Shown: positions 27,860 through 36,716 of the stretch, piece after piece | Layout: every line of letters begins with the position of its first letter | How positions within the stretch are numbered: position 1 is the stretch's first letter | DNA from: Fluviispira vulneris | Lineage (GTDB): Bacteria; Bdellovibrionota_B; Oligoflexia; Silvanigrellales; Silvanigrellaceae | Assembly (NCBI RefSeq): GCF_014281055.1 | Contig: NZ_JACRSE010000002.1 | Location: 372,001 to 436,000, forward strand | DNA length: 64,000 bases | Direction: 5' to 3' | Translations under genes and position numbers: made by a program | The notes under the pieces: generated by a model | Databases searched by the model: none | Seen by the model: the letters and a program-made list of their open reading frames with translations, nothing else | Told to the model about the DNA's origin: nothing

Positions 27860-29287
27860 TTACCTCTTTAGATCAAGCACAGTCTTAAACATTTCATCTG
27901 CAGTCGTTATGACTCGTGAACTGGCTGTAAATAAATGTTGGTACTTTAATAAATTCGCTGCTTCATCATCTAAGGAAACACCAGAGACACTTTCTCGCTG
28001 CGATTTTAGTCGATCATAAACAATTTGTGATGACGTAGCTTCTTCTTTTGTACGTAAAGCAGCAATTCCAATTTTACTGATCATTTTATCGTAAATACCG
28101 GTTATTGTTGTTGTGTTATTATCAAAAAGTGGTTCATAAAACAATTTAATAAGTTGATTTGCCACAACGTTGTCGCCAGGTGTGTCAGCTGACATTGCAA
28201 TTCCAACTGCATTGGGGTTAAACACAATGCCTAAGTCCACTTCAAGATCTTGGGCAGGTTCTCCTGGGCCATTTAAGCCAGCAAAAAAATCTCTTCCATT
28301 TAAATTGTGCATATCATTTATGCCAAATCCTTTGCGATGAACTTCATTAAAATTGTCAGCAAATCCTTTTGCAAGTTCATTGAGATCGTCTCTTACCCGT
28401 TGAGCATAACGATCACGTATATCAAGCAAAGCTCCCATTTTTCCTTTTGAAATAAAATCTGTCATTTCAAAGAAGCGTTCTTTTTCAAATTCAGAAATTA
28501 AAATAGCTGGCATATGAGTTGGTGTATATACATCTTCAATTTTAAAACGTGAAGCTAAATTTCCTTCAACAAGCAAACACTCAGCGGGGCCACGGACAGT
28601 TATTTGATCATTTTTGTCATGATAAGCATTGATATCAACTATACTGCCTATTTCTTTTATAAGTTTATCCCGGCGATCCTCTAAGTCATTTACATCTGTT
28701 AAGTTACCAGCGCCCATTTCTCTTATTTGGCCATTGAGCTTGGCAACTTCGGCAATTTTTTGATTTACTACAGAAATAGTTTGTTTTAATTCTTCATTTG
28801 CATCTGTTTGTACTTGCACAATATTTGCATGCGCGGCATTAAATGCTTGTGCGAGTGATTTTCCATTTTCAATCATATTGATTCTGACCGAAGGTTCTTC
28901 TGGGAAATTTGCAAGTTCTCGGATTGAACTCATAAAACTCACAAATCGATCGCGAACGGTTGAGGTTAAATCTGGATTAAAAAAACTTTCAATTTTCTTT
29001 AATCCCTCAGCGAGGACTTCTGTTTTACTTTGTATTTGCACTTCTCTGCGTAATTGTCCCTCAATAAATTTATCATGGGCACGTTGAATCGATTGAATTC
29101 GGGCGCCATCACCAAAAACATGAAGTCCGTATTCAATAGGCCACTTTGTTTCTAAGTTAACAAGCTGTCTGCTGTATCCTGGAGTTTGTGCATTGGAAAT
29201 ATTATGACCAGTTACGTCAACTCCTGTGCGTGAATTTTGCAGAGATTCACTGCCTAAATTAAGGATGTGGTTTAGTGTTGCTACCAT
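27860..29287 (-). CDS. flgK: Flagellar hook-associated protein FlgK
   Basis: 475 residues. The N-terminal NSRTGVDVTGHNISNAQTPGYSRQ is the conserved rod/hook signature. A helical D1 segment follows, with LNGQIREMGAGNLTDVNDLEDRRDKLIKEI. The C-terminal SLDDEAANLLKYQHLFTASSRVITTADEM is the family signature. It forms the hook-filament junction. It starts 1 bp after the flgN-like gene and precedes flgL. Confidence 0.96.
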   Translation of the reverse strand: MVATLNHILNLGSESLQNSRTGVDVTGHNISNAQTPGYSRQLVNLETKWPIEYGLHVFGDGARIQSIQRAHDKFIEGQLRREVQIQSKTEVLAEGLKKIESFFNPDLTSTVRDRFVSFMSSIRELANFPEEPSVRINMIENGKSLAQAFNAAHANIVQVQTDANEELKQTISVVNQKIAEVAKLNGQIREMGAGNLTDVNDLEDRRDKLIKEIGSIVDINAYHDKNDQITVRGPAECLLVEGNLASRFKIEDVYTPTHMPAILISEFEKERFFEMTDFISKGKMGALLDIRDRYAQRVRDDLNELAKGFADNFNEVHRKGFGINDMHNLNGRDFFAGLNGPGEPAQDLEVDLGIVFNPNAVGIAMSADTPGDNVVANQLIKLFYEPLFDNNTTTITGIYDKMISKIGIAALRTKEEATSSQIVYDRLKSQRESVSGVSLDDEAANLLKYQHLFTASSRVITTADEMFKTVLDLKR

Positions 29288-29288
29288 A

Positions 29289-29867
29289 TTATGCTTTCAC
29301 ACGTACAGACGAGAAATTATTACTTTGATGCTTGAGTGATTGTGCTTTGCCTAATGAATCATAATTCATTCCAACTTCAGCCTCGGATTGAAACAGACTC
29401 AATGAAAGTGAAACATTCCTTTGTAATTTTTTTAAAACGACTTGATTTCGATATATTCTTGGATAAATAACTTCAAATTGATTTTCGAATTCTTCTTTTA
29501 TTTTAAAAAACTGTATTTCAAGATCTTTCAACTTCTCATAAGTTTCTGGACTGATAAGAGATTGAATATTTTTTGTATACGTTGAAAATGCTTGAGCAAA
29601 AAGATTCAGGGATAAATTATGACCTCGACTGTCAAAAGCAATCATGTAACATATTTTTTTTAAAGTAATAACTCTTTTTTCTTCAAGAGATTGAGAAATT
29701 CTCGAGTGTTGATCTTTTATTATTATAATTTTTTCTAATTCAGATAAATCATATTTACGAATAGCTGATTCTTCCTCATCTAAAATAGGTACAATTTCGC
29801 CAAATATTAATATTTGCTTCTTTAATATATCGTTAAATTGAGCTATCAAAGATAATAGTTCTTCCAT
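29289..29867 (-). CDS. flgN: FlgN-like flagellar export chaperone
   Basis: 192-residue, almost wholly helical coiled protein. FlgN proteins are poorly conserved, and the call rests on helical pattern plus position between flgM and flgK. The N-terminal LLSLIAQFNDILKKQILIFGEIVPILDEEESAIR fits the FlgN helical hairpin. It would escort FlgK and FlgL to the export gate. It ends 1 bp before flgK. Confidence 0.8.
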   Translation of the reverse strand: MEELLSLIAQFNDILKKQILIFGEIVPILDEEESAIRKYDLSELEKIIIIKDQHSRISQSLEEKRVITLKKICYMIAFDSRGHNLSLNLFAQAFSTYTKNIQSLISPETYEKLKDLEIQFFKIKEEFENQFEVIYPRIYRNQVVLKKLQRNVSLSLSLFQSEAEVGMNYDSLGKAQSLKHQSNNFSSVRVKA

Positions 29868-29897
29868 ATTTATGTCACTTTATTAATATGTGTGATA

Positions 29898-30266
29898 TTA
29901 TCCAAAAATTATGCTTGGATCTTTTGCTAATTCATCCCGAATAGCTTCCCTTAAAATCCCATCAGCAATTTTTCCTGAATCAGGTTTATATTCACCTTTA
30001 TTGATCTGTTCTTTGAACTGTGCCACTTTATCTTCACGAACATCTGGAGTTTCTTCAACAATTTTCTTAGCCATGCTCAATTCTTTAGCGCGTGGTGAAA
30101 TTTGTACATTTGCTGCATCTTTAATGCTCGGAGCATCTTTTACCTTAGCGTAGTTTGCTTGTGCAGAATTTTTGGGCGCAGCTTTTTCGGCTTTAGCTGC
30201 TTCTGGAGCAGCGACTGCATTGGGGTTTGTGATCACTCCCGAACCTTTTACTGTATTTACACTCAT
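29898..30266 (-). CDS. flgM: Anti-sigma-28 factor FlgM
   Basis: 122 residues. The C-terminal half carries the FlgM pattern: VQISPRAKELSMAKKIVEETPDVREDKVAQFKEQINKGEY and DSGKIADGILREAI. The N-terminal half is Ala/Lys-rich and probably disordered. It would hold FliA until the hook is complete and then be exported. AAAGGAGAG precedes the ATG. It is the first gene of flgM-flgN-flgK-flgL. Confidence 0.93.
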   Translation of the reverse strand: MSVNTVKGSGVITNPNAVAAPEAAKAEKAAPKNSAQANYAKVKDAPSIKDAANVQISPRAKELSMAKKIVEETPDVREDKVAQFKEQINKGEYKPDSGKIADGILREAIRDELAKDPSIIFG

Positions 30267-30299
30267 GACACTCTCCTTTTTTTAGTGGTTTGCTTTGAG

Positions 30300-30351
30300 T
30301 TTAGCTGCATTTCAAAAAACTTTAGCTGCAAGTTTGACTTTTTGTGTCAAA
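30300..30351 (-). promoter_or_regulatory. Candidate operator/promoter of the flgM operon with 21-bp-spaced direct repeats
   Basis: On the plus strand TTTAGCTGCA occurs at 30300-30309 and again at 30321-30330, exactly 21 bp apart, that is two helical turns. Just beyond, TTTGAC (30333-30338) and GTCAAA (30346-30351) form an inverted repeat that also gives a minus-strand TTGACA (30345-30350). The block lies 34-85 bp upstream of the flgM start. The function is inferred. Confidence 0.45.
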
Positions 30352-30640
30352 TTCTTTGTGTCTCTAGGGAAGGATGTGCACTTTGAATAAAAAATGCATT
30401 CACATCGAAGAATAGCATAAATTGAGTTCATTAAATATTCTTAGATTTTGCAAATTAAAATGTATTTACATACACAACAATAGATTTATCCACATTCAAT
30501 TTATAAAGTCCTCAAAATTAAAGATTGTTCAAAAAATAATTGACAAAAAGATAAAGTTGAAAAATAACATGTAAGATAATTAACTTCATTAAAGATGTTA
30601 TGACATGCTACATGTTTGAAACAATTTCGTATGTATGAAT
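30352..30640. other. Intergenic region between flgM and the acyl-CoA ligase
   Basis: This is the middle of a 432-bp divergent gap. Apart from the flgM-side repeats and the fadD-side promoter listed separately, I see only AT-rich sequence without a coding frame, hairpin terminator or RNA gene. Confidence 0.5.
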
Positions 30641-30668
30641 TTGACGTTTCTTCATGATTAGCTACAAT
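30641..30668 (+). promoter_or_regulatory. Likely sigma-70 promoter of the fadD-like operon
   Basis: TTGACG (30641-30646), a 16-nt spacer and TACAAT (30663-30668). The -10 end is about 30 nt upstream of the ATG at 30699. Both boxes match consensus at five of six positions. Confidence 0.55.
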
Positions 30669-30698
30669 TCGAGTTAAGTGCATTAGAGGAGAACTGTG

Positions 30699-32441
30699 AT
30701 GTCAGGTAGTAAATTTGAGTGTGTAGATCGTCCTTGGCAAAATCATTATGGACAAGGAACAAATTGTGAATTAGAAAATTTTGAATATAATAATTTAGCA
30801 GAAATGGTTTCAAAAAATTCTGTTCGCTGGAAAGACAGAACTGCTTATCAAATGATTCTCCCTAATGGAATGGATAAAAAGATTACTTTTGCAGAGACAG
30901 AAGCACTTTCAAATTATTTTGCTGTTTATTTAAGAGAAGAATTGAAATTAAAAGCAGGTGACAGAGTTGCTATCCAATTGCCAAATTGCCTTGCATACCC
31001 AATTGTTGTCTTTGGTTGTTATAAAGCAGGGCTTGCGATCGTCAATGCAAATCCTCTTTATACCGCTCATGAAATGCAACATCAATTCTTAGACAGTGGT
31101 GCAAAAGTTCTTGTTATAATTGATATGTTTGCTGATAAACTCAAACAAGTTATTCCAAATACAAAAATTGAAAAAGTTGTATTAGTAAGTGTTGCAGATC
31201 TATTCTCACTACATAAAAAAGTTTTGATTAAATCAGTTTTAAAATATGTTAGAAAACAAATTCCAGTCTGTGAAGTTCATTATGTCCCTTTTGAAGAAAC
31301 TATAAAAAAAGGTAAGAAAATATTAAAGGAAAATAAAATTGATGTGATTAATTATTGGATAACTGTTACATTGGATGATATTTGCGCTTTACAGTATACG
31401 GGTGGAACGACTGGGATCAGTAAGGGTGCAATGCTCACTCATAGAAATATTATTGCAAATATGTATCAAATAATAGAAATGGGAAAATCAAAAATCACAA
31501 ATGGCCAAGAAGTTTTACTGACTGTTCTTCCTCTGTACCATATATTTGCTTTTACTGTTAACTTAATTACATTTTTTAAAGTGGGTGGAATCAGTGTTTT
31601 AATTCCTAATCCACGACCGCTTACAAATATTAAAAAAGCTTTTGAAAAAGCAGATATCACCTGGATTTCTGGAGTTAATACTCTATTTAATGGTCTATTA
31701 AATGAAAAATGGTTTGCTGAAAATCCACCTATTCATTTAAAAGCATCTATAGCTGGTGGAGCAGCCTTGCATAAAGCAGTTTCGGAACGATGGTTAAAAG
31801 TAACAAAAACGTCTGTTGTTGAAGGTTATGGATTAACAGAAACTTCTCCGGTTGTTTGCTTTAATCCCATAAATGGTGTGGTTAAATCAGATACAGTTGG
31901 TGTGCCTGTGCCAGGAACAGATGTTCTATTAATCAATGAAGAAGGTAAATCCGTGCCAATCGGCGAAGAAGGAGAAATAGCAGTTAAAGGTCCACAGGTC
32001 ATGCTCGGTTATTGGCAGCGCCCTGAAGAAACTTCAAAAGTATTGAAAGATGGCTGGATGTTGACTGGTGATATTGCTGTTATGGATCAAGATGGGTATA
32101 TTAAAATAGTTGATCGTAAAAAAGATATGATACTTGTGAGCGGTTTTAACGTCTATCCAAATGAAGTGGAAGATTGTATCGCAAAATTACAAGGTGTGGG
32201 TGAGGTCGCTGTTATTGGGATACCGAATGAACGGACAAGCGAAGCTGTAAAAGCTTTTATTGTAAAAAAAGATTCAGATTTATCTGAAAAGCAAGTTATT
32301 GAGCACTGCAAAAAGTATATCACTGCTTATAAAGTTCCAAAATATGTCGAATTTAGAATGGATCTGCCAAAGTCTCCTATCGGTAAGATATTGCGCAAGA
32401 ATTTGCGAGCAGAAGAATTGAGTAAACCTCATAACGAGTGA
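30699..32441 (+). CDS. fadD: Long-chain acyl-CoA synthetase (FadD-like)
   Basis: 580-residue AMP-forming ligase that activates fatty acids with ATP and CoA. The AMP-binding P-loop is YTGGTTGISKGAMLTH (near residue 230). Further motifs are VVEGYGLTETSPV, GWMLTGDIAVMDQDGY, KDMILVSGFNVYPNEVE and the adenylation lysine region SPIGKILRK. Length and motifs fit FadD. ATG 30699 is chosen over GTG 30696 because GAGGAG (30686-30691) is then 7 nt away. The SGNH esterase gene follows after 7 bp, so released fatty acids may be activated by this enzyme. Confidence 0.93.
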   Translation: MSGSKFECVDRPWQNHYGQGTNCELENFEYNNLAEMVSKNSVRWKDRTAYQMILPNGMDKKITFAETEALSNYFAVYLREELKLKAGDRVAIQLPNCLAYPIVVFGCYKAGLAIVNANPLYTAHEMQHQFLDSGAKVLVIIDMFADKLKQVIPNTKIEKVVLVSVADLFSLHKKVLIKSVLKYVRKQIPVCEVHYVPFEETIKKGKKILKENKIDVINYWITVTLDDICALQYTGGTTGISKGAMLTHRNIIANMYQIIEMGKSKITNGQEVLLTVLPLYHIFAFTVNLITFFKVGGISVLIPNPRPLTNIKKAFEKADITWISGVNTLFNGLLNEKWFAENPPIHLKASIAGGAALHKAVSERWLKVTKTSVVEGYGLTETSPVVCFNPINGVVKSDTVGVPVPGTDVLLINEEGKSVPIGEEGEIAVKGPQVMLGYWQRPEETSKVLKDGWMLTGDIAVMDQDGYIKIVDRKKDMILVSGFNVYPNEVEDCIAKLQGVGEVAVIGIPNERTSEAVKAFIVKKDSDLSEKQVIEHCKKYITAYKVPKYVEFRMDLPKSPIGKILRKNLRAEELSKPHNE

Positions 32442-32448
32442 GTGAAAT

Positions 32449-33420
32449 ATGCTAAAAAAAGGGATTGTTTTTATTGTTACGACTTTTTTCTGTTCCATTT
32501 CTTTTGCTCAAGAAAGAAAAAATACGATAAAAGAAGTTATAATATTTGGTGACAGTCTTTCAGATAATGGCAATTACTTTCAAGCTTCAGCTTCTTCTGC
32601 CAATCGTATGCCTTTGCCACCTTACTTTAATGGACGTGCTACGAATGGGTTTGTTTGGTCAGAATATTTTGCAAAATCAATAGATGCAAAACTCATTGAT
32701 TTTGCTTTTTTAGGAGCAATGACCTCAGGAATAAACGCACGCTATCCTTTTGCAATTCCGCTTTTAACGCAGGTCGAAAACTATATTCCAAAATTAAAAA
32801 GTGGTGGCGTGAATCCTGCAAACACTTTATTCGTTGTTTGGGCTGGGTCAAATAATATTTTTACTTTAGATTTTGATAAGCCAATTGAATCTATAAAATC
32901 ACTTTGGAATTTATCATTTGATGTTGTCAATTCCATTCGTTTACTAAAAGACAATGGAGCATTAAATATTCTTGTCGCGAATTTACCTGATTTGGGCAAG
33001 ATTGCCTTAAATAATGAAGTTGAGGAGTACAGAAAATTAAGCTTTATGTTGTCTCTCATTTCACGCACAGAGAATTTAGCTGTTAAAACACGCGTTCTAA
33101 GGCTGAATGAAAATAAGAAAATCAAAGAATTCAAACTTATATATTTCGATGCTAAAGAGTTATTAGAAAAAATTAGGTTAAATCCAAATCAATACAACAT
33201 TAAAAATTCAGAAAAAGCATGTTATTTAGGCGTTCCCAGCACTCCAGCAAATCCAAATGTTGCTTGTCAAAATCCACGTGATTATTTGTTTTGGGATTTG
33301 GTTCATCCTACAACGCGAGTGCACTGCATAGCGGCCTATGAAATCCAAATGTTATTAGCAAAAGAAGCTCTTGTAAAAATGCCAAATGAAAATGATTTAA
33401 AAAAATGCAATTCTATTTAG
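32449..33420 (+). CDS. Exported SGNH/GDSL-family lipase or esterase
   Basis: 323 residues with a signal peptide (GIVFIVTTFFCSISFAQE). Block I is IFGDSLSDNGNYF with the nucleophile Ser, block II/III includes the oxyanion WAGSNNIF, and block V is FWDLVHPTTRVH with the Asp and His of the triad. It resembles the phospholipase/lecithin-acyltransferase/thermolabile-haemolysin group. It is secreted and co-transcribed with the fadD-like gene, suggesting lipid scavenging. Its 3' end overlaps the convergent recombinase gene by 8 bp. Confidence 0.9.
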   Translation: MLKKGIVFIVTTFFCSISFAQERKNTIKEVIIFGDSLSDNGNYFQASASSANRMPLPPYFNGRATNGFVWSEYFAKSIDAKLIDFAFLGAMTSGINARYPFAIPLLTQVENYIPKLKSGGVNPANTLFVVWAGSNNIFTLDFDKPIESIKSLWNLSFDVVNSIRLLKDNGALNILVANLPDLGKIALNNEVEEYRKLSFMLSLISRTENLAVKTRVLRLNENKKIKEFKLIYFDAKELLEKIRLNPNQYNIKNSEKACYLGVPSTPANPNVACQNPRDYLFWDLVHPTTRVHCIAAYEIQMLLAKEALVKMPNENDLKKCNSI

Positions 33421-34498
33421 ATTTAAAATTTGGAATATTGATTTTAGTAGCAGCTGATTCCTGTAATTCATCTGCTTTTTTTATATAAATAGCTGTTGTT
33501 GATATGCTGTTGTGATTAAGTATTTTTTGAATATTTGCGATGGGCACTCCTTTTTTGTGGAGAACTGTAGCAAGTGTTGCTCGGCAACTGTGTGGACTAA
33601 CTTTTTTTTCAATACCAATTTTTTGGGCAATAGAATTTATCATATAATAAATAGCTGATTGACTTAATTTTGTATCTTTTTTTACTTCTTGTGCTCTTAT
33701 AAATAGATAATCATTTTCTTTTGCAAAAGTTCGAATGTCTTTTATATAGTTCTGAATAATTAATGATATTTTTTCATGAAGAAAAACGAAATGCTGTTTG
33801 TTCCCTTTTGTTCTTAAATGAACTCTGCTGAATTCATTATTAAATTCTAGATCACCAATTTTAATTTCGCAAAGTTCATTCACGCGCATGCCAATTGCAA
33901 ACATAGTACTGATTAAAGTATATTTTAAATAAGCTGTCTTATATTTTCTTAAATTCTTTATTTTATCTGGCATTATTTTTTGTAAGTCTTCTTTTAAGTG
34001 AGCTATTATCTTTTTTGATTCCTCTTCTGTAAAAGCATTTGTTTTACTTTCATCTTTAATTTTAGGTAAATTTATAAATTTCATTGGATTTTCGATTATT
34101 AAATTTCGATTGATATTAAATTCTAAAAATGAAGAGAGTGTGACAAGTTTTCTTCGAATACTTTTTTGCGATAATTTTTTTTGTGAATTTAAGTGTTCAT
34201 GCCATAAAATAAGTATATTTTCTGTAATATCATTAAGATTTTCGCATTTAAAGTTTAGATATTCTGTAAAAGAAATAAAATTTTTTAAATCATTTAAGTA
34301 GCTTCTCTGGGTGTGTGGACTGTGAAAGCTCATTATAAAATGTAAAATTGCATCATGGATATTTTGTGTTAAAGGCTTTTGTGCCCAAAGGCTTAGAGCA
34401 CTTTTTGTATTATTGAGCAATTCTTGTTGAAATGATTCTTTTGCAACAGAATTAATGGTGACTTTGGATAAAGAATTATCAAGTTGATCTTTCGACAT
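33413..34498 (-). CDS. Tyrosine recombinase (XerC/D-like integrase family)
   Basis: 361 residues from ATG 34498. A SAM-like core-binding domain occupies 30-145. The catalytic domain keeps all six residues: Arg 205 in GMRVNEL, Lys 231 in TKGNK, His 303 and Arg 306 in HSCR, His 329 in LNHNSI, and Tyr 338 in TAIYIKKAD. The open frame extends further upstream, but that part lies inside the mevalonate kinase gene, so 34498 is preferred (20-bp overlap). It sits at the end of the mevalonate operon and also overlaps the SGNH gene by 8 bp. No att-like repeats or other mobile genes are visible. It could be a resident Xer-type enzyme. Confidence 0.88.
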   Translation of the reverse strand: MSKDQLDNSLSKVTINSVAKESFQQELLNNTKSALSLWAQKPLTQNIHDAILHFIMSFHSPHTQRSYLNDLKNFISFTEYLNFKCENLNDITENILILWHEHLNSQKKLSQKSIRRKLVTLSSFLEFNINRNLIIENPMKFINLPKIKDESKTNAFTEEESKKIIAHLKEDLQKIMPDKIKNLRKYKTAYLKYTLISTMFAIGMRVNELCEIKIGDLEFNNEFSRVHLRTKGNKQHFVFLHEKISLIIQNYIKDIRTFAKENDYLFIRAQEVKKDTKLSQSAIYYMINSIAQKIGIEKKVSPHSCRATLATVLHKKGVPIANIQKILNHNSISTTAIYIKKADELQESAATKINIPNFKSK

Positions 34499-35483
34499 AT
34501 TGAGGGACTCGCGTGATAAAAAGAGAATCTTTCTCAAAGCAAGAGTATAAATTTTCCGGATAATTTTCAAATATACCCAAGACCATTCCACCGCCACCTG
34601 CACCTGTCAATTTCGCTGCGAGAGCACCATTTGATTTGAATTTTTGAATAATACTTTCAATTTTTTCAGTTGAGACACCCATTTCGCATAAATATACTTG
34701 GGCTAAATTCAAACAATCAGCTAACTGATTTAGTTTGCCTGTATTTAAGGCAACAATTGATTTTTCTGCCAATGCTCCAAGTTGATTGAGTGCATTTTCA
34801 GTTTGTAATGGTTGGGAATTGAGTTTCTCAGCTACATTTTTTACCATATTTGCAGTTTCACCACGTTCTTTTGTGTCAACAAGGGCCAGCCAAAATTCTT
34901 TTTTATTATGAATGTATTTAGGCAATTCGCCTTTTGTGAATTCAATCATACCATTGCTTGCAACTGTCGAAGCATCTAGGCCACTTGCTTTGCCAAAATG
35001 AAATAAGCAATCTATTTCATTTGCATATTGAATTTGTTGCTGAAAACTCATTTCTAGTTTTGTTTTATTTGCTAAGTTAAATATTTGATTTGCTATTTTT
35101 AACAAACACGTGCTGATCGCAGCGCTGCCTCCCATTCCTCCGCCCAGTGGAATATCAGAATCAATGAGAATTTTCTGAGGGCGATGCAATTGGAGAGAAT
35201 CTGTCACACCACAAAGCATAAGTGCTTTAGAAAAAGCTTTATTCAAGAGTTTAGTAACTCTCTCTTCTGGAATAAATGCATCTCCTCTTACATTTGTATA
35301 CCAAGCATTGTCCCAATCGGTCACTTCACTTGATTTCTCAGGGCTGAATAAAGTGATGTTGAGCTTTACGTCAGGCAGCGCGAGCGCTATGGCTTTGTGA
35401 CCATACACAACAGAATGCTCACCAATTAAAATAGCTTTCCCAGATGCAGTTGCAGTTAAATCGATTTGAGTTAAAAAAATCAT
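34479..35483 (-). CDS. mvk: Mevalonate kinase (GHMP family)
   Basis: 334 residues. It phosphorylates mevalonate at the 5 position. The N-terminal ASGKAILIGEHSVVYGHKAIAL is typical of mevalonate kinases. The ATP loop is IPLGGGMGGSAAIST, SGLDASTVASNG contains the catalytic Asp region, and LTGAGGGGMVLGIF is GHMP motif 3. It is the fifth gene of the isoprenoid operon, 27 bp after mvaD. The recombinase frame begins within its last codons. Confidence 0.92.
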   Translation of the reverse strand: MIFLTQIDLTATASGKAILIGEHSVVYGHKAIALALPDVKLNITLFSPEKSSEVTDWDNAWYTNVRGDAFIPEERVTKLLNKAFSKALMLCGVTDSLQLHRPQKILIDSDIPLGGGMGGSAAISTCLLKIANQIFNLANKTKLEMSFQQQIQYANEIDCLFHFGKASGLDASTVASNGMIEFTKGELPKYIHNKKEFWLALVDTKERGETANMVKNVAEKLNSQPLQTENALNQLGALAEKSIVALNTGKLNQLADCLNLAQVYLCEMGVSTEKIESIIQKFKSNGALAAKLTGAGGGGMVLGIFENYPENLYSCFEKDSLFITRVPQYVERST

Positions 35484-35510
35484 ATGTATCCCTAAAACAA
35501 AAAAATAAAA

Positions 35511-36716
35511 TCAATTTAAACTGCTTTTAAGTAGTTCTTTATCAAGAATATTATAATATTCATTTTTTCCGATGAGAAGTCCTCCTCGATATACATTTTT
35601 GAAGACTTTAATCTCTCTATTCAATAGTTCTTGTAATTTAGCATGATAATCTCTCAGGATTTCTTTAGCATCTTTATAGAATAAGATGTGTATATTTGGT
35701 CCGGCATCTAATGTCCAAAACGCCAAAATTTCATTTATGTCTCGCATTTGAATAAAAAGTGCTATGGCTTTGCTGGTCTCTTCATCAAGGTAACAAGCTT
35801 TTGGATTTCCTGTTTGCATGACTGCATGCATCGCAAATGCATCTTCTTCACTGATTTGCTGAACAGTTTCAAAATCAAACTCTTTTAATGCTTTGGTCAT
35901 TCGTGCGATTTTTTTAGTAACTCCGGCAACCCTTATATTGTGAAAAGGAGAAGTGGAAGCTGACTTATGGCCATCTGAACTTGAAATCTTTTTTTCATTT
36001 TCATTTAGGACAAAAACGCAATGTTCAACCTGTTTCCATTTGGGATGAAAAATCATTTCAGATGTTTCAGTAAAGTTTTCATTAGAGTTATTTTCTAATT
36101 CCCATTTAATGAAAGATTCTTCAGAACTTTGAATAGCACTGCGTGTAGCAGATCCACTGCCTAAGCGAGCCCACTCTGTAAGCCAAATATGTAGTTCTTC
36201 TGTTCTAAGATGTTTTTTGAGCTGGAGAAGATCGGCAATGGCACCAACAAGTGCAGCATAACCCGATGCACTCGAAGCAATACCGCAAGCTGTGGGAAAA
36301 TTATTTATGCTTTCTATTTTCAAAGTAATTTCATCAGCGAAATTATTGAAAATAGATCGAATGAGAATATCCATTTTTTCTGGAATTGGTACTTCAATAT
36401 CTTTGTTATTTAAAAACAATTTATTTTTAATTGAAATTGTTTTTTCATTAGTTTCGGGAAGGAAACGACCCTGAGTTGTTACTTTAGTAAAGGACCGAAA
36501 TCCGCCTAAGGTGTAGCTTAAACTTGAATTGTCTGGGATTTGTTTTCTATTTAAATTTTTACCCCAATATTTTATGAGTGCAATATTACTTGGTGCAGTT
36601 GAATAACCCTCATCACCATTTTGAATTTCAAATTTCCCTGCTATTTTTAACTGACATAATTTTTCTTGAATTAATGTAAGTTTAGAAGGTATATCTGTTA
36701 TAATATTATTTTTCAT
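35511..36716 (-). CDS. mvaD: Diphosphomevalonate decarboxylase
   Basis: 401 residues. It performs the ATP-dependent decarboxylation of mevalonate diphosphate to isopentenyl diphosphate. Motifs: APSNIALIKYWGKN near residue 42, NFPTACGIASSASGYAALV as the phosphate loop, LGSGSATRSA, and TLDAGPNIHILFY near the end with the catalytic Asp. The length exceeds the ~330 of many homologues, with an N-terminal extension of about 35 residues. The start overlaps the upstream kinase gene by 4 bp. Confidence 0.92.
   Translation of the reverse strand: MKNNIITDIPSKLTLIQEKLCQLKIAGKFEIQNGDEGYSTAPSNIALIKYWGKNLNRKQIPDNSSLSYTLGGFRSFTKVTTQGRFLPETNEKTISIKNKLFLNNKDIEVPIPEKMDILIRSIFNNFADEITLKIESINNFPTACGIASSASGYAALVGAIADLLQLKKHLRTEELHIWLTEWARLGSGSATRSAIQSSEESFIKWELENNSNENFTETSEMIFHPKWKQVEHCVFVLNENEKKISSSDGHKSASTSPFHNIRVAGVTKKIARMTKALKEFDFETVQQISEEDAFAMHAVMQTGNPKACYLDEETSKAIALFIQMRDINEILAFWTLDAGPNIHILFYKDAKEILRDYHAKLQELLNREIKVFKNVYRGGLLIGKNEYYNILDKELLKSSLN

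Noticed and set aside
30501-30683. 60-codon minus-strand frame upstream of the fadD-like gene
   Set aside because: It lies across the fadD promoter and has no homology or start signal.
33413-34498. Integrated phage or genomic island next to the recombinase
   Set aside because: No phage, transfer or cargo genes, no tRNA, and no flanking repeats are visible; both neighbours are intact.
34499-34603. N-terminal extension of the recombinase
   Set aside because: It lies entirely inside mevalonate kinase; ATG 34498 gives a normal core-binding domain.
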